From Collybiopsis luxurians FD-317 M1 (lineage: Eukaryota > Basidiomycota > Agaricomycetes > Agaricales > Omphalotaceae): a stretch of DNA of 64,000 nt. The notes under the pieces were generated by a model that saw nothing but the letters and a program-made list of their open reading frames with translations, had not been told where the DNA came from and made no database searches. Position 1 is the first letter of the stretch, and each line of letters opens with the position of its first letter. The stretch covers positions 244,305-308,304 of the forward strand of contig KN834805.1 of assembly GCA_000827265.1 (NCBI GenBank), given 5' to 3'. This document shows, piece after piece, positions 10,444 through 21,923 of the stretch. The position numbers were made by a program, and so were the translations under genes.

Positions 10444-13400
10444 TCACAACTGGCCAGCTCCGGAATAATTGACTAACTGGATCAGCTCATCTACTTCAGC
10501 CATAAATTGACTCCATTCGTCAGAATCGTCTTGGCTGAGAGGATTATCCGTAAGCCGAGCGTTCGTCTGAAACAACATAAGTGTAATTGTACTTGCCTCG
10601 ATGATGTCTGATTCACGAACTGGTCTGCCCAAAGTACGTGAACACCTTCATAACATGCAACAAGTAAAAGAAGGCATACCTGGACCAAACCCGTATGTCA
10701 TTCCATCCAGTCCTGGGCCGAGCAACGTGGGTCCAGATCCGTATGTCATAGAATCGATCGACGCGAACATGTCCGTGCCCAAGTCCGCGCTTACGTCTAT
10801 ATGAACCGGCATCCCTCCGAGGACATTCGAAGTGACCGGTAAGGTCCAAGTGGCATTGGGATCAAGATTGACAGAGTCGAATAATTCTTCCGTTGAGGAA
10901 TTATACTGGGACTCAGCCATTCGCTGAGTGTTGCCAGAATTAGGGTTATCTTCAACGAAGTCGACGGTGGCTGGATTTCCTTCATAAAGATTACGGGTGC
11001 GCTTCAAAGATGGAAGCGTCTCCATTAGAGGTAGCTGACTGACGGAAATTACAGAAAGTAGAATGTCCCTAGCATGACGGTTACAGTCGGTCCGAAGTTT
11101 GTGTAAACTACAACACGCACCGAAATCGACCTGCCATCTCGAACCTTTTCGTACACTTCAGCTTCAGACATGGAACCCTGGAAGAACTCTACATACCTAT
11201 CTTCGTAGAGCGCTAGCATATCGAGGCATTTTTGTATATCGTTCATTTCTTTGGTTGCGTTCAGGGATATCTTGGATTGTATTCCACGCCAAAGGTTAAT
11301 CAAAAGGACCACGGCGCAGGAGAAGATCGGCGGCTAGCGAAAGAAAATTGCTCGTCAACCTGACTAAAGAGTTCCCATGGAGCTGGGCAGGAGGTTCCCG
11401 AATACGAACCATGAGGTGTGCCAATCGAATTTTGTATCGTCGATGGTGGCCATCAAGAAGATGAACGCACGCACGAGCAGCATTAGCGCAAATGGCCAAT
11501 GAAGGGAACGTCAAGATAGATTTCTGACCAGGCCGAGGAATGAAAGGACGATGCACTATGCCGGTACATGAGCAATGATCACTGGACCGGACCTCACTAA
11601 TGTACAAACCTGACATCTGAGCCCAGTAAAATCCGGCGTAGAGCATTACTGATTGGTGTGCAAATACACTCTCTTGGCGATGAGGATCGTATTTCACTGA
11701 ATAGTATCATCAGTGTCAACCACCGCTAGGTCCAGTAAATAATTACAAAAGTCGGGAAGAGCGTCGATCCATTTGTTCAAAGCCGAATCAAGTGCCATGA
11801 CTGCTTTCTGATTCCATTCTGCGGCCGAAAGAGTCGTTGGTCCCCATGGGTCTAGACGCCTTGCTGCGTACTACAAAGCTCAGCACTTGAATCACGGAGC
11901 ACGAGAAGACTTACAATTGAGCGTTGAGCAAAACCGATGATCTCCATGAGCTTCATGTAGTGGATCCAAAATGTCAGTTTCGATGGCGTGGCTTCGGGTT
12001 GCTTGAACGTATCATCTGGGTTGGGAGTTTCCCAGTACTCATCGTCGCACATTGTGGGCAATTCGAGATCCATACTGAGAAGGATTAGAATGAGTGTTCA
12101 CGAACCTGAGATAACTCACTCGTTAGTATTGGATGATCTTGGTCTGCCAAGACCCATACTCGTGGCTGTATCAAAGAGGATAAGTTGCCAGTATGCTCGC
12201 TTCCACAGCTCAACCTCTTTGCGATCTCTGCCCTTGCCAAAACCTGATCGATGCACGCCAATCGTTTGCGCCAGCCGAATGCCAGGTCCAATTAACACCC
12301 AAGCTGTCTCTGCCTGGTGCGTTGCATGCATAAAGGTTACGGCGAGCTAACTTTGCGTTATCATCCATCTTGAGTTACAAGAAGTTTCGAGGGCTCACCG
12401 GATACACTTGTAACGAGTAGACAGTAGGAGAATCGACAAAACTTTTCGGTACGAATTCGATTTGATTGAAGTATTTCCAGCCAGCAGAGTGCTTTGAGGT
12501 CGTATTGTGATATAGAACTCTGGGATCATCTGAATGACGAGACGCGAGAGCACAGACGGCGAGAACAGTAGAGCCAAATGTCCGGTCATACAAGTGTAAT
12601 TTGGCCGCGAGGGATTCCTTAAAAGTAGGCTTGTGAAGCAAAGGATAGAAATCATGAAAATGTTCCCAGTACAAGGCCACCAAACTCTCGAGAAGGTCAT
12701 CAGGTGGATATTCGTAAGGTATCGGCTCGTACTCTAGTCCAGCATGCCACTGAAGAGCAAAGTCTGAGCCTCGCGTTGAGAGAGAGAGAGAGATAGATGA
12801 AACTCACTGGCTTTAGATCCCAAAATTCAGATCTTTTTGAATCCACAGAAATCTTCTCGGTTTGCCCTCCGTTAAGGTCATCTCTAGCATCAAGGGCACT
12901 CTGAAGAAGCATAAAATGAGAGGATTGTCCAAAATGACGGCCTTGATAATGGCTGAAGGAAAGACCGTGTAGTCGGTCAGCCATCGCTTCATCAAGATCT
13001 ATTTGACTTCTCGAAGGGGGATCTTCGTCAGATGCGACGAGAGATGATAAGGCAACAGCAGGTTCGCCACGTAAAGAAGCTGTACTACGAAGAGAAGCCA
13101 GTTCCTTCTCCAATCCCCGGGAGTATAAAGCCAAATCCAGGAGCATTTTTCGAATCGCATCTGAATCGCTAGGCACATCGTACGTAGTTGGAGCGGCCAG
13201 AATGGCAGAAATCAGAGATTCAGTAGATTCTGGAGAAGTCCACGGTTTGCGCGTGTACCCAAGCTTGGGACCTCGTTTCTGAAGAGCAAAAATGGGTCTA
13301 CGTGAGTTTACAAAGTGAATCATCTACCTTCTTGGCGATGTTCCGTGTGCATTGCAAGTTGAGTTTTGAGCACTCAGAACACACATTTCCTGGTGAATTG

Positions 13401-13527
13401 TCTCCGTCACCTGTCGAGGTGTGTAATTGAATGTTTTGAGCAATCTATGCAGATACCTACAGCGGACTTTGCGTTTATAACAGTTATCGCAAGCCTCTCG
13501 CTTACCGAAACCGACTGGAGGCACCAT
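10444..13527 (-). CDS. Zn(II)2Cys6 transcription factor, copy 3
   Basis: Best-preserved partner of copy 1. The start at 13527 gives MVPPVGFGKREACDNCYKRKVRC; the intron-split second half of the zinc cluster is NVCSECSKLNLQC, followed by basic KKRGPK. The fungal-specific regulator domain is spread over many exons (YPPDDLLESLVALYWEHF, HSDDPRVLYHN, GIRLAQTIGVHRSGFGKGRD, EYWETPNPDDTFKQPE, YDPHRQESVFAHQS, FIPRPGQKSILTFPS). The tail contains DEWSQFMAEVDELIQLV and stops at 10444-10446. Exon joins just before the last exon are uncertain. The promoter side faces SEC11 head to head across about 320 bp. A short (GA)n run lies in one intron near 12778-12794. Confidence 0.8.
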
Positions 13528-13846
13528 TTGAGGATTCAGAGCTACTCAGTCGCAGGAAACCGGATCCAGCGCTAGTTGGACAAAGATCGCCGACAGAGCG
13601 GCTGGGCCTCAGGCGCTTTTACCGCACCACCTCGTATAGACGATTGAGATATATTGCTGAGCAAGCTGATATGGAATGAATTTAGAGAAAATTGAAGTAT
13701 ATCATGGAAGTTGGGGAAGAAAAGCGCTCAAGAAATGTCAAACGTGTGGGCGTCTAACGAACGTGTCCCCAGTTGTCTTTCCTTACACCTTTCGTTCATT
13801 CCAGCTTCAGCCTCGCCCAACCTTTTGCACAGTCTCTTCCAGTCTT

Positions 13847-14672
13847 ATGTTCACTGAGGAATTAAAGGCCTTTCGCAGGCTTGGCTTTCGCCATGTACGA
13901 AGCTTTCCCAATTCAAATTTGACGTTCTAATACCACTCTGAACAGGTGCTGCTACAAATTTTGAACTTTGCATCTGTGATCGCGTCTGGCTTGATGATTT
14001 GGAAAGGATTGGGTCTTATAACAAATACAGAGTCTCCAATTGTCGTGGTACTCAGGTATGTTTTCTCATCTCGCAAGAGAATCTGTTCTGACGCCCACAC
14101 AAGTGGTTCTATGGAACCAGCCTTCTACCGAGGCGATTTACTTTTCTTGACCAATCCTTCCTATGAAAAATACCACACGGGAGATATCACTGTCTACAAG
14201 GTTCCAGGAGCGGAAATTCCAATCGTGCATCGTGTCATGGAGACGCATGATCTTGCCTCAGCGCTCAAAATTCCTGGGTACAGTTCTAGTTTCAAGTCAT
14301 CATGCTTGTCTCTCATCCTACGAATGTTCCAGTCTGGATAAGAAAGCGCCCGGAGATCAGCTGTTACTAACAAAGGGAGATAATAACCCCGTCGACGACA
14401 TAGATCTTTACCAAGGGCTTGACTGGCTCGAGCAGAAACATATTGTAGGCAAGGTTCGAGGGTCAGTAGGCTGGCTGATGTATCTCCTCTTTTTGGTCTA
14501 AATTGTTTTAAAGATTCCTTCCCTACGTCGGCTACGTGACCATAGCTATGGTAAGATACTATGGCAGTCTCTTTGCTTGATTTTCTAACCTCCCTCGTAG
14601 AACGACTTCCCTCAGCTCAAATATGCATTATTAGGCATTTTGGGACTTTTAGCGCTTATACAACGGGAATGA
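13847..14672 (+). CDS. SEC11: Signal peptidase complex catalytic subunit SEC11
   Basis: ER-membrane serine protease of the signal peptidase complex, which removes signal peptides from secretory proteins. Exons are 13847-13894, 13946-14055, 14104-14277, 14333-14461, 14514-14550 and 14601-14672, giving 570 nt and 189 residues with all junctions in frame. The N-terminal membrane anchor is followed by the catalytic Ser in [12 protein letters not shown], the catalytic His in [10 protein letters not shown] and the Asp in [12 protein letters not shown]. The C-terminal hydrophobic stretch ends [14 protein letters not shown]. Length and motifs fit the family. It shares an upstream region with regulator copy 3, and exon 1 plus flank was copied to 5050. 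Confidence 0.95.
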
Positions 14673-15211
14673 TGAAGGATTCGTCTTCTTCTTGTCATGC
14701 GTTAGATGTAATAATATCACTATAATTTATCTTCTGGTATTCCGAGTCCTTTCGTCGCCTCTTGAACGTCTGATATGCCTTCCGGCTGCTGTTTGCAACA
14801 GTTCCCCATCTTTCACTCCTTCTCTCCTAACGACCGTCTCGCTGCGGATCGTATCTGACGAACTTTTCCACTTCAGACTGTTCTTTGAAGGGGGTGTACA
14901 TTTGGCCGAGGGATCTATCACCATTTGGTGCAGCCTTCCGATGATCCTTTTTCGGCTCGAGCTACTCAAGAAGCTTTACCAATTTGCTTACGAAGTTCTT
15001 TTTCAGAAGGAACAAGGCGACACAGCTGCCGGATTGTTCAATCGTGTCCGCGTACGGGAGTCGAATGCCGTCTATCAGGTGGTACAAACACCCAGGGGCA
15101 GGTACATAAGGAGAGAGTCAAGTGTCGAGCCTTACTAGAAACTTTCCTTCCCCGTACAGGATCCCTCTTAAAACAAACCTGTGTCAAAAAGCTGGCACCG
15201 GATTGTCCACA
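14673..15211. promoter_or_regulatory. Intergenic and promoter region of hydrolase 1
   Basis: The last 200 bp resemble the region upstream of hydrolase 2 (16631-16790), including the shared GGAGAGA-TCAA-TGTCGAG block. Hydrolase 2 has TATATAAGGAG there; hydrolase 1 has GGTACATAAGGAG at about 15100. The open frame 14692-15138 runs through this promoter and is not thought to be a gene. Confidence 0.5.
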
Positions 15212-16445
15212 ATGTCCTCTTCACAACCTCACGTCCACACGGTTCCAGCCGACGGCTTAGATATTTTCTATCGCGAGGCAGGGAACAAGGATGCGCCAGC
15301 CATCCTGCTCCTGCATGGATACCCTTCCTCATCCTTCCAGTACCGCAATCTGATCACAAAGTTAGCGGGGGATTATCATGTCATTGTGCGCTTCCATCCT
15401 TTCTCAGCTAAAATGCATACTAACTGCGTATCCAATGTAGGCGCCCGACTTGCCTGGTTTTGGATTCACTAGTACGCCTCGCATAATCATGCAGTGCGAG
15501 TATGTTGACCTAATTTAATTGTCTTTCCATCAAACAGAGATCCCTGAAGCTCGAAACTACCAATACACTTTCGACAATTTTGGCAAGACCCTTGAGGCAT
15601 TTGTCGATGCCTTGGGTTTAAAAGAGTATGCTTTTTACCTTTTTGACTACGGTGCTCCGGTCGGATTCAGGTTTGTGTTTGGTCTTCTCCTATTCGCTTT
15701 CCGCCTACTTTTTTTCTCGGTCACTCAGCACTGAATCACTTACTCATACCGCACTAAACAGACTAGCCCTCTCACGTCCCTCCGCAATCACAGCCATTGT
15801 CACCCAAAACGGAAATGCCTTTGACGTTGGTTTTAGCGACACTAGGTGGCAATCTCGCTTCGCATATTGGGCTGACCCTAGTCCGGAGAATCGTCAGGCT
15901 CTGGTGGTCTTGACAAAGTTCGAGAGGACCAGGGCTCAAGTATGTTCTCATTCATCGTTCTCACTACTTGTAAAGATCTTTGACTTGGTAAACTTGCTTG
16001 TAGTACGAAGCAGGAGAGGCTCATCCGGAAAGGATCCCGCCAGAAACTTATCACCTTGACCAGGCCCTGATGGACCGTCCTGGGAATCGAGATATTCAAC
16101 TCGATCTAATGCTTGACTGTAAGTCGTGTTCCTCCTTCTCCGTGTTCCTCTTGCTGACATATCTCACTCCCTACCTCCCTCTCGTCTTCTGTTGTACCTG
16201 CAGACCGAACCAATGTCGCCCTCTATCCCACCTTCCACGAGTACCTGCGTACCCACCAACCGCCCCTCCTTGCTGTCTGGGGGAAGAATGATCCCTCCTT
16301 CCTACCTCCAGGAGCAGAAGCGTTCAAAACCGTTCTACCTAAGGCGGAAGTCCATTTCGTGGACGGAGGTCACTTTGCGCTGGAGAATCATTTGGACGAG
16401 ATTGCAGGCAGGATGATTGAGTTTTTGAAGAGGAATGGTATTTAG
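15212..16445 (+). CDS. Alpha/beta-hydrolase, tandem copy 1 (epoxide hydrolase/dehalogenase-like)
   Basis: Predicted soluble alpha/beta-fold hydrolase of about 295 residues after splicing six introns. The oxyanion-side motif LLLHGYPSSSFQYRNLI comes first, followed by APDLPGFGF. The nucleophile elbow reads YLFDYGAPVGF, where Asp is the likely nucleophile as in haloalkane/fluoroacetate dehalogenases and epoxide hydrolases. The acid Asp lies in VWGKNDPSF and the catalytic His in DGGHFALENH. The start at 15212 (MSSSQPHVHTV) aligns with the starts of copies 2 and 3. The third exon joins as FTKIPEARN. Substrate is unknown. No signal peptide is seen, so it is probably cytosolic. Confidence 0.85.
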
Positions 16446-16747
16446 TACATACAGATGACCCAAGGACGCCCCCATCGTGGGGAACACATACATAGCTGTC
16501 TGAAATGGCCATGGTTATTCGCACAATCATTGTTCGAGAGGTCTGGTTTGTAAGCGATAATCTTTTCATAGATTGATGGTGCTGGTTCGCCAGGTATGCC
16601 CGTTCCTTTTTCGGCTCCAGCAAAGGTTGACTAATTTGCTTACTAAGTTCTTTCTAAGGATGGGGACAGGTCACGGAAATTGCACTCGAACGTGTCCGCG
16701 CATGGGACTGGAACGCCGTTTATGAGACGTTAAAAGCTCTAACGGAC

Positions 16748-16757
16748 AGATATATAA
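16748..16757 (+). promoter_or_regulatory. TATA-like element upstream of hydrolase 2
   Basis: The AT-rich core TATATAAGGA lies about 110 bp upstream of the ATG of hydrolase 2. It sits in a region similar to the hydrolase 1 promoter, which supports a duplicated core promoter. Confidence 0.45.
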
Positions 16758-16860
16758 GGAGAGAATCAAATGTCGAGTCTTGACAGCACTGCTAAGGCGC
16801 TTTTCTCCCCCGAACTTAGCCACTCTTATTACAAATCTGTCTCAAGAGTTTAGCTCCACC

Positions 16861-18114
16861 ATGTCGTCTCTCGAAACCCACGTCCACACCGTTCACGCCG
16901 ACGGCCTAGAAATCTTCTACCGTGAGGCAGGGAATCAGGATGCTCCGACCATCCTGCTCCTTCATGGTTTCCCTTCTTCATCCTTCCAGTACCGCAACCT
17001 GATCACAAAGTTGGCGGGGGATCATCGTGTCATTGTACGCGTCTCACCTGTTTTGACGGCTTCCCGTCGTTTTTTAGATTAACGTGTATACTAACTATGC
17101 TTAATGTAGGCACCTGACTTGCCTGGCTTCGGATTCACTGGTACGTTGTCTTTGCTTATTCTTGTGATGCTAGTATATCAATCTAACTTAATCATCCTTC
17201 CATTGCACAGAGGTTCCTAAAGCGCGAAACTACCAATACACGTTTGAGAACTTTGGCAAGACCCTGGAGGCATTTGTTGATGCTTTAGGTCTGAAAAAGT
17301 ATGCTATGTACATATTTGACTACGGTGCCCCGGTCGGACTAAGGTCTGTATTTGATTTTTTCCTCATATCCGTATCTCGCCTCTCTCAATTAAACTTATT
17401 CACTGATACCATACTGAACAGACTGGCCCTCTCGCGTCCATCCGCGATCACAGCTATCGTCTCTCAAAACGGAAACGCCTTTGACAGCGGGTTAGGTGGC
17501 GCATGGCAACCTTTCCGCGCCTACTGGGCAGACCCTAGTCCAGAGAACCGTCAGGCTCTGGAGTTCTTGACAAAGTTTGACACGACCAAGTTTCAGGTGT
17601 GTCCACTCGTCCATTACTCTCACTACCTATCAAGATCTCTGACCTGGTGAACTTGCTTACAGTACGAATCAGGAGAAGCTCATCCGGAGAGAATCCCGCC
17701 GGAAACGTACCATCTTGACCAGGCCCTGATGGACCGTCCTGGGAATAAGGATATTCAGCTCGATCTATTCCTCGATTGTACGTTGTGCCCCTCCCTCTCT
17801 GTATTGCTCTCTGCTGACATCTCCCACTCTCCACTCCCCACCCGTCTTCAATCTTAATTTTTTGACTCCCAGATAGAACCAACGTTGCCCTCTATCCCAC
17901 CTTCCATGAGTACCTGCGTACCCGCCAACCACCCCTCCTTGCTGTCTGGGGGAAGAATGATTCATTCTTTATACCCCCTGGAGCAGAAGCGTTTAAAACC
18001 GTTCTACCTAAGGCGGAAGTCCATTTCGTGGATGGAGGTCATTTTGCGCTCGAGAATCATTTGGACGAGATTGCGGGCAGGATGATTGAGTTTTTGAAGA
18101 GAAATAGGGCTTGA
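16861..18114 (+). CDS. Alpha/beta-hydrolase, tandem copy 2
   Basis: Close paralogue of the preceding gene with the same intron positions. It starts MSSLETHVHTVHADGLEIFYRE, contains LLLHGFPSSSFQYRNL and APDLPGFGFTEVPKARN, and has the nucleophile motif YIFDYGAPVGL. The acid is in WGKNDSFFIPPG and the catalytic His in DGGHFALENH; the protein ends EFLKRNRA. An upstream in-frame ATG at 16777 exists, but the start at 16861 aligns with the other copies. All three predicted triad residues are present, so it should be catalytically competent. Substrate unknown. Confidence 0.87.
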
Positions 18115-18841
18115 ACGCATTCTAATGGCACGTATAGATTAGCTAAATAAGATAAAGTACCCACTTGGAGAAAACCCTCTTATTATGCCTCGTATGGGAA
18201 CATAGGAACAGGTAATATTGCCAAATCGAGTAATGGTCAAAGCTGTGATTATCGAATATCTTCGTATTCGGTTGGAGAGAGTCTCAATGTGATGACGATG
18301 TTCAACTTGGAAGTGCAAGAACCGATGATAGGAAGATATAGACCAGAACCAACTAAGCCTCTCCAAAAATAAATTCAGCGGTCGGAATAGAGTACAGGAC
18401 CGAGGCTTAAGTTTTTGTAGGCTTCATTGAACTTGCAAAAGTGGGTCTAGTGCAAGATAAAGGCGATAATTGGAAGGAGTTGCTGTATGCACGCGGGGGC
18501 TCTTCGATCAAGCGCGGACTTGAACGATGGAAAATAGGTGCTAGGAAGTGGCAAAATACGCAATGCGAAAATGAAAGGCACATTTCCCGAGCCCTTCATT
18601 AGTTCATTCAAGTGATGACTGATACTAGGAACCCATGGACGGCGTTCACAGTATTCATTCTTCGTTACGTCCCCGACGGGGTTCATACGCCGCGCTATAA
18701 AAGGGCCTTCATAGCAAAAGTCTTGCATCACATCCCAATCTATTCTTCTGCTTTTTTCTTTCAAGCTCTCGCTCAGTGAGTAACCATTCAGACGTATTAC
18801 TGGCGTTTAACCTCTCCCATTAAATTAGATAGTTTTGAACC
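18115..18841 (+). promoter_or_regulatory. Intergenic region with a strong TATA box for the small secreted protein gene
   Basis: TATAAAAG at 18696-18703 lies about 140 bp upstream of the ATG at 18842, followed by a pyrimidine-rich leader (CTATTCTTCTGC). Such a clear TATA box suggests a highly expressed or inducible gene. The minus-strand open frame 18447-18764 covers this promoter and is discounted. Confidence 0.55.
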
Positions 18842-19354
18842 ATGCGCTTTTTCTCCGCTCTTTTTGCCGTCGCCGCCGGTGTTGCTCTCGTTTCTGCTCA
18901 GGAGGCTGCGCGTTTTGGTATTGTTACCGTCTCTCCTTCAGGTCCACTCACTCCCAGTGAGGTGAGATTGATCGTTATGTATCATTTGGTGTCATAGTAA
19001 ACTGCTAATGATCCTCCTTCTTACACGCAGAACATCACCGTTCTCTACAACTCCTCTCTTGCAACTCATCAGCCTCTTTTCGTCGACTTCTACCTGGAAG
19101 GAGAGTTTTCTAATGGAAATGCTGCTCCTAATCTTTTGATTTCGAGGAACACTTATGGTGCCAACCAGACCATCCTGCTGAAGAACGAGACGGTGCGCAT
19201 GAATAGGTTTTGCAATTGCTGCATTTCATGTCCTGATGTTCCCCCGCTATAGCTGCCCAACTTCGGTATTTTGGGTAATGTTACCTACTCCCTTTGGGCC
19301 TACGTAACTTTCAACCAAGATGGATTGACTGAAATTGGAGGTGTTGAGGCTTAA
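18842..19354 (+). CDS. Small secreted protein, 127 residues
   Basis: Exons 18842-18961, 19031-19192 and 19253-19354 join in frame to 127 residues. An N-terminal signal peptide (FFSALFAVAAGVALVSAQ) is followed by a Ser/Thr-rich region containing SPSGPLTPSENITVLYNSS. At least four N-glycosylation sequons are visible (NIT, NSS, NQT, NVT). It has no cysteines in the mature part, so it is not a hydrophobin or cysteine-knot effector. The 'SPSGPLTPSENITV' layout suggests a single beta-sandwich-like domain, but that is inference and I do not recognise a named family. It lies between hydrolase copies 2 and 3. Confidence 0.75.
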
Positions 19355-20534
19355 CTAAGGCGTGTTTCAATATTTTCTTCTTCAGGGTACTGTCGGAGCT
19401 TCAGCATTGCAATACATTGAGCATCTCTTCCGGAAAGCCCTAGCCGGGTGGCAGCGGCAAATGTATATTCATAATCGTGCATCCTTGGACTATTGATATC
19501 TGGCATTACTGTGGTCTACACTATTTCTATGTGGAAGCCAGGAAAAGGACTAACGCTTGGAGATAGAGTAGCATGAGCGTGGGAATAGAAGTTTTGCGCA
19601 ACTCTCGCTTGAAAAGCGAAGAACGGAGCCTTCTTGAACTTCATTGCCTTTAATTGGCGTCTGAGTCAGAGCCACAAGCATCGATTACCATGGTCTTTGA
19701 CAAGGAAACCGCGAAATATACTCGCTCAACGACCCGGCGGACTTGCATATTCCACATCGAAAGAGGAAAGGGACTTCAGGTTTGCGGTCATCAAACATTA
19801 TAGACTTTAAGTTTAAGGAGTGATGAGAGAGATCAAAGGGATAGCTCTGGATCTGTTTCAGATATCGAGAGAGCTACCCGTAAGTATATTGGACTGAAGA
19901 GTTGCTGCCATGAAACCCAGTATGTATTATGTAGTTCTATTTTTCATGGCTGCAAGCGAAGCTCTCAGCTTCAATACCATATATTCCCCTGGCCCGTCGC
20001 CAGCCACCGCCTCAAAGAGACCGGGATCTAAGTATGTTAGAAAATTTGATAGCCGCAGAGTTCGTACATAGTACGGTGACAGTAAAGTATGGAGGCCTCG
20101 GGTAATCAAGTGGTAATCGATTCGCGCCTGTTCGCGCAGTACTAGTAAGGGCTTGGAAGTAAACCGTGTATCATGATCCATGACCACCCTGAGGACAATG
20201 ATGCTCGTGCCACATCGGGGTACTCCTCAGAAATCCGGTGTTCAGATCTTGGACTGTGCCGCGTAATACACTTCCTTCCTTCCTTCCTTCCGCTGTTATT
20301 CTTCGTGCTCATCAAGGCTATGTTCCGGTACATGGAAGCTTAATAGTACAAAATGATGGGATACACTCATGTCCCTTTCTTGTTTACCAGTCCAATTTTG
20401 TTCAGTCGACCTCTGACTGTAGGAGAGGTTATATAAAAGGGCTCTAGGAGCCATTCTAGTAATCCATCCGCTCCCCCGCTGATTGCTCCTCCAGCAGTCC
20501 CGCGTCGAAATAGCACATTATTCCATCTCCGGCA
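19355..20534. promoter_or_regulatory. Intergenic region with a short TTCC repeat and the hydrolase 3 TATA box
   Basis: No convincing gene. A (CTTC)n-type microsatellite spans about 20271-20289. TATAAAAG at 20432-20439 lies about 100 bp upstream of hydrolase 3. Small frames on both strands show no domain. Confidence 0.5.
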
Positions 20535-21813
20535 ATGTCCGCTTCAACAACTCACCTTCGAACCGTGCAAGCTGACGGTCTAGAGATCTTTTACCGCGAG
20601 TCAGGGAATAGAGACGCCCCGGTTGTACTCCTCCTGCATGGTTTCCCATCCTCGTCCTTCCAATACCGTAATCTAATCACAAAGCTGGCGGACGAAGGTT
20701 ATCGTGTTGTTGTAGGTGTTCGATCCAAACTCCCCTCCCCTCCTCCGCACTGTGGCTTACTCGTTTCCGACCACCTACGGATAGGCACCCGATTTGCCTG
20801 GTTTTGGATTCACCAGTACGTCCTGTACACCGCCCCGCCTTTCATGTGCACAGTAGACGCTAACCTACGCCAACATAACAGAGGTTCCAGAGTCTCGGAA
20901 TTATGTTTACACTTTCGACAACTTTGGCAAGACTATCGAGGCGTTTGTTGACGCCCTGGAGTTGAAAAAGTACGCTATATACATATTTGATTATGGTGCT
21001 CCTACAGGATTGAGGTATGCACTTTCACTCGACTTGACCCCGACGCCGGGTATTATCCGTGTTCTGCTTTTCTTGTTCTCTCCCCGGCGCCTTCCTACTG
21101 TACTTGCGAACTAACATACGCGGTTTTTCACCGTATAGATTAGCCATCTCCCGCCCCTCCGCTATCACAGCTATCATCACACAGAACGGAAATGCATTTG
21201 AGATCGGTTTCGGTGAACCATGGAAAGATTTTCGTACCTATTGGGCTGAGCCTTGTGAAGAGAACCGACAGGCCTTAGCTTACTTACTAACATTTGAGTT
21301 AACCAAGTACCAAGTACGGGCGGTTAATTTTCCTCTCTGTTAATAGAAATTTACTTCTTGGCCCTGGCATCGGCATTGGCAGCATGAAGCAGGAGAACCT
21401 CACCCACCGCCACCCGAGACCTATCATCTCGACCAGGCACTGTTAGACCGCCCAGGAAATGCCGACGTACAGCTGGATCTATTCCTTGATTGTACGTCGC
21501 CCTTCATATTTCTGTAGAACCGTCGTTCTCAACGGTGAGGATTGTTCGCGCGCGGACTCGTCTTCCGACAGATCGGACCAATGTCGCCCTCTACCCTACA
21601 TTCCACGAATACTTCAAGACTCATCAGCCTCCTCTCCTAGCAATCTGGGGGAAAAACGACTTTGTATTCATACCCCCCGGAGCAGATGCATACAAATCGG
21701 TTCTTCCCAAGGCGGAGATACATTTTGTCGACGGAGGTCGTTTTCCGCTGGAGAATCATCTGGACGAGATGACGGGCAAGATGACTGAGTTCTTAAAGAG
21801 GAATGGGATTTGA
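20535..21813 (+). CDS. Alpha/beta-hydrolase, tandem copy 3, catalytic His replaced by Arg
   Basis: Third tandem paralogue, more diverged but with the same exon plan: MSASTTHLRTVQADGLEIFYRE, LLLHGFPSSSFQYRNLI, APDLPGFGF, YIFDYGAPTGL (nucleophile Asp present) and WGKNDFVFIPPGA (acid Asp present). The motif that should hold the catalytic His reads VDGGRFPLENH; codon CGT at 21739-21741 replaces the CAT of copies 1 and 2. The reading frame is otherwise open to the final FLKRNGI. Loss of this His would be expected to abolish turnover of a covalent ester intermediate in this fold, so the protein may be inactive, repurposed, or trap a bound intermediate. Confidence 0.83.
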
Positions 21814-21923
21814 TGAGTGGCCTCAGCAATATAAACATGCACGATAACAGGAACATTTTGTGAGGTAGGGATACAATATGGGATTATGCTACAGTATTTC
21901 AAGTTGTATACTCAACGATATAC

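Noticed and set aside
12778..12794. (GA)n microsatellite
   Set aside because: A short simple repeat inside an intron of regulator copy 3, not remarkable.
14692..15138. 148-residue open frame between SEC11 and hydrolase 1
   Set aside because: It runs through sequence shared with the promoter of hydrolase 2, where the frame is not kept.
18447..18764. 105-residue minus-strand open frame
   Set aside because: It covers the TATA box and leader of the secreted-protein gene and shows no domain.
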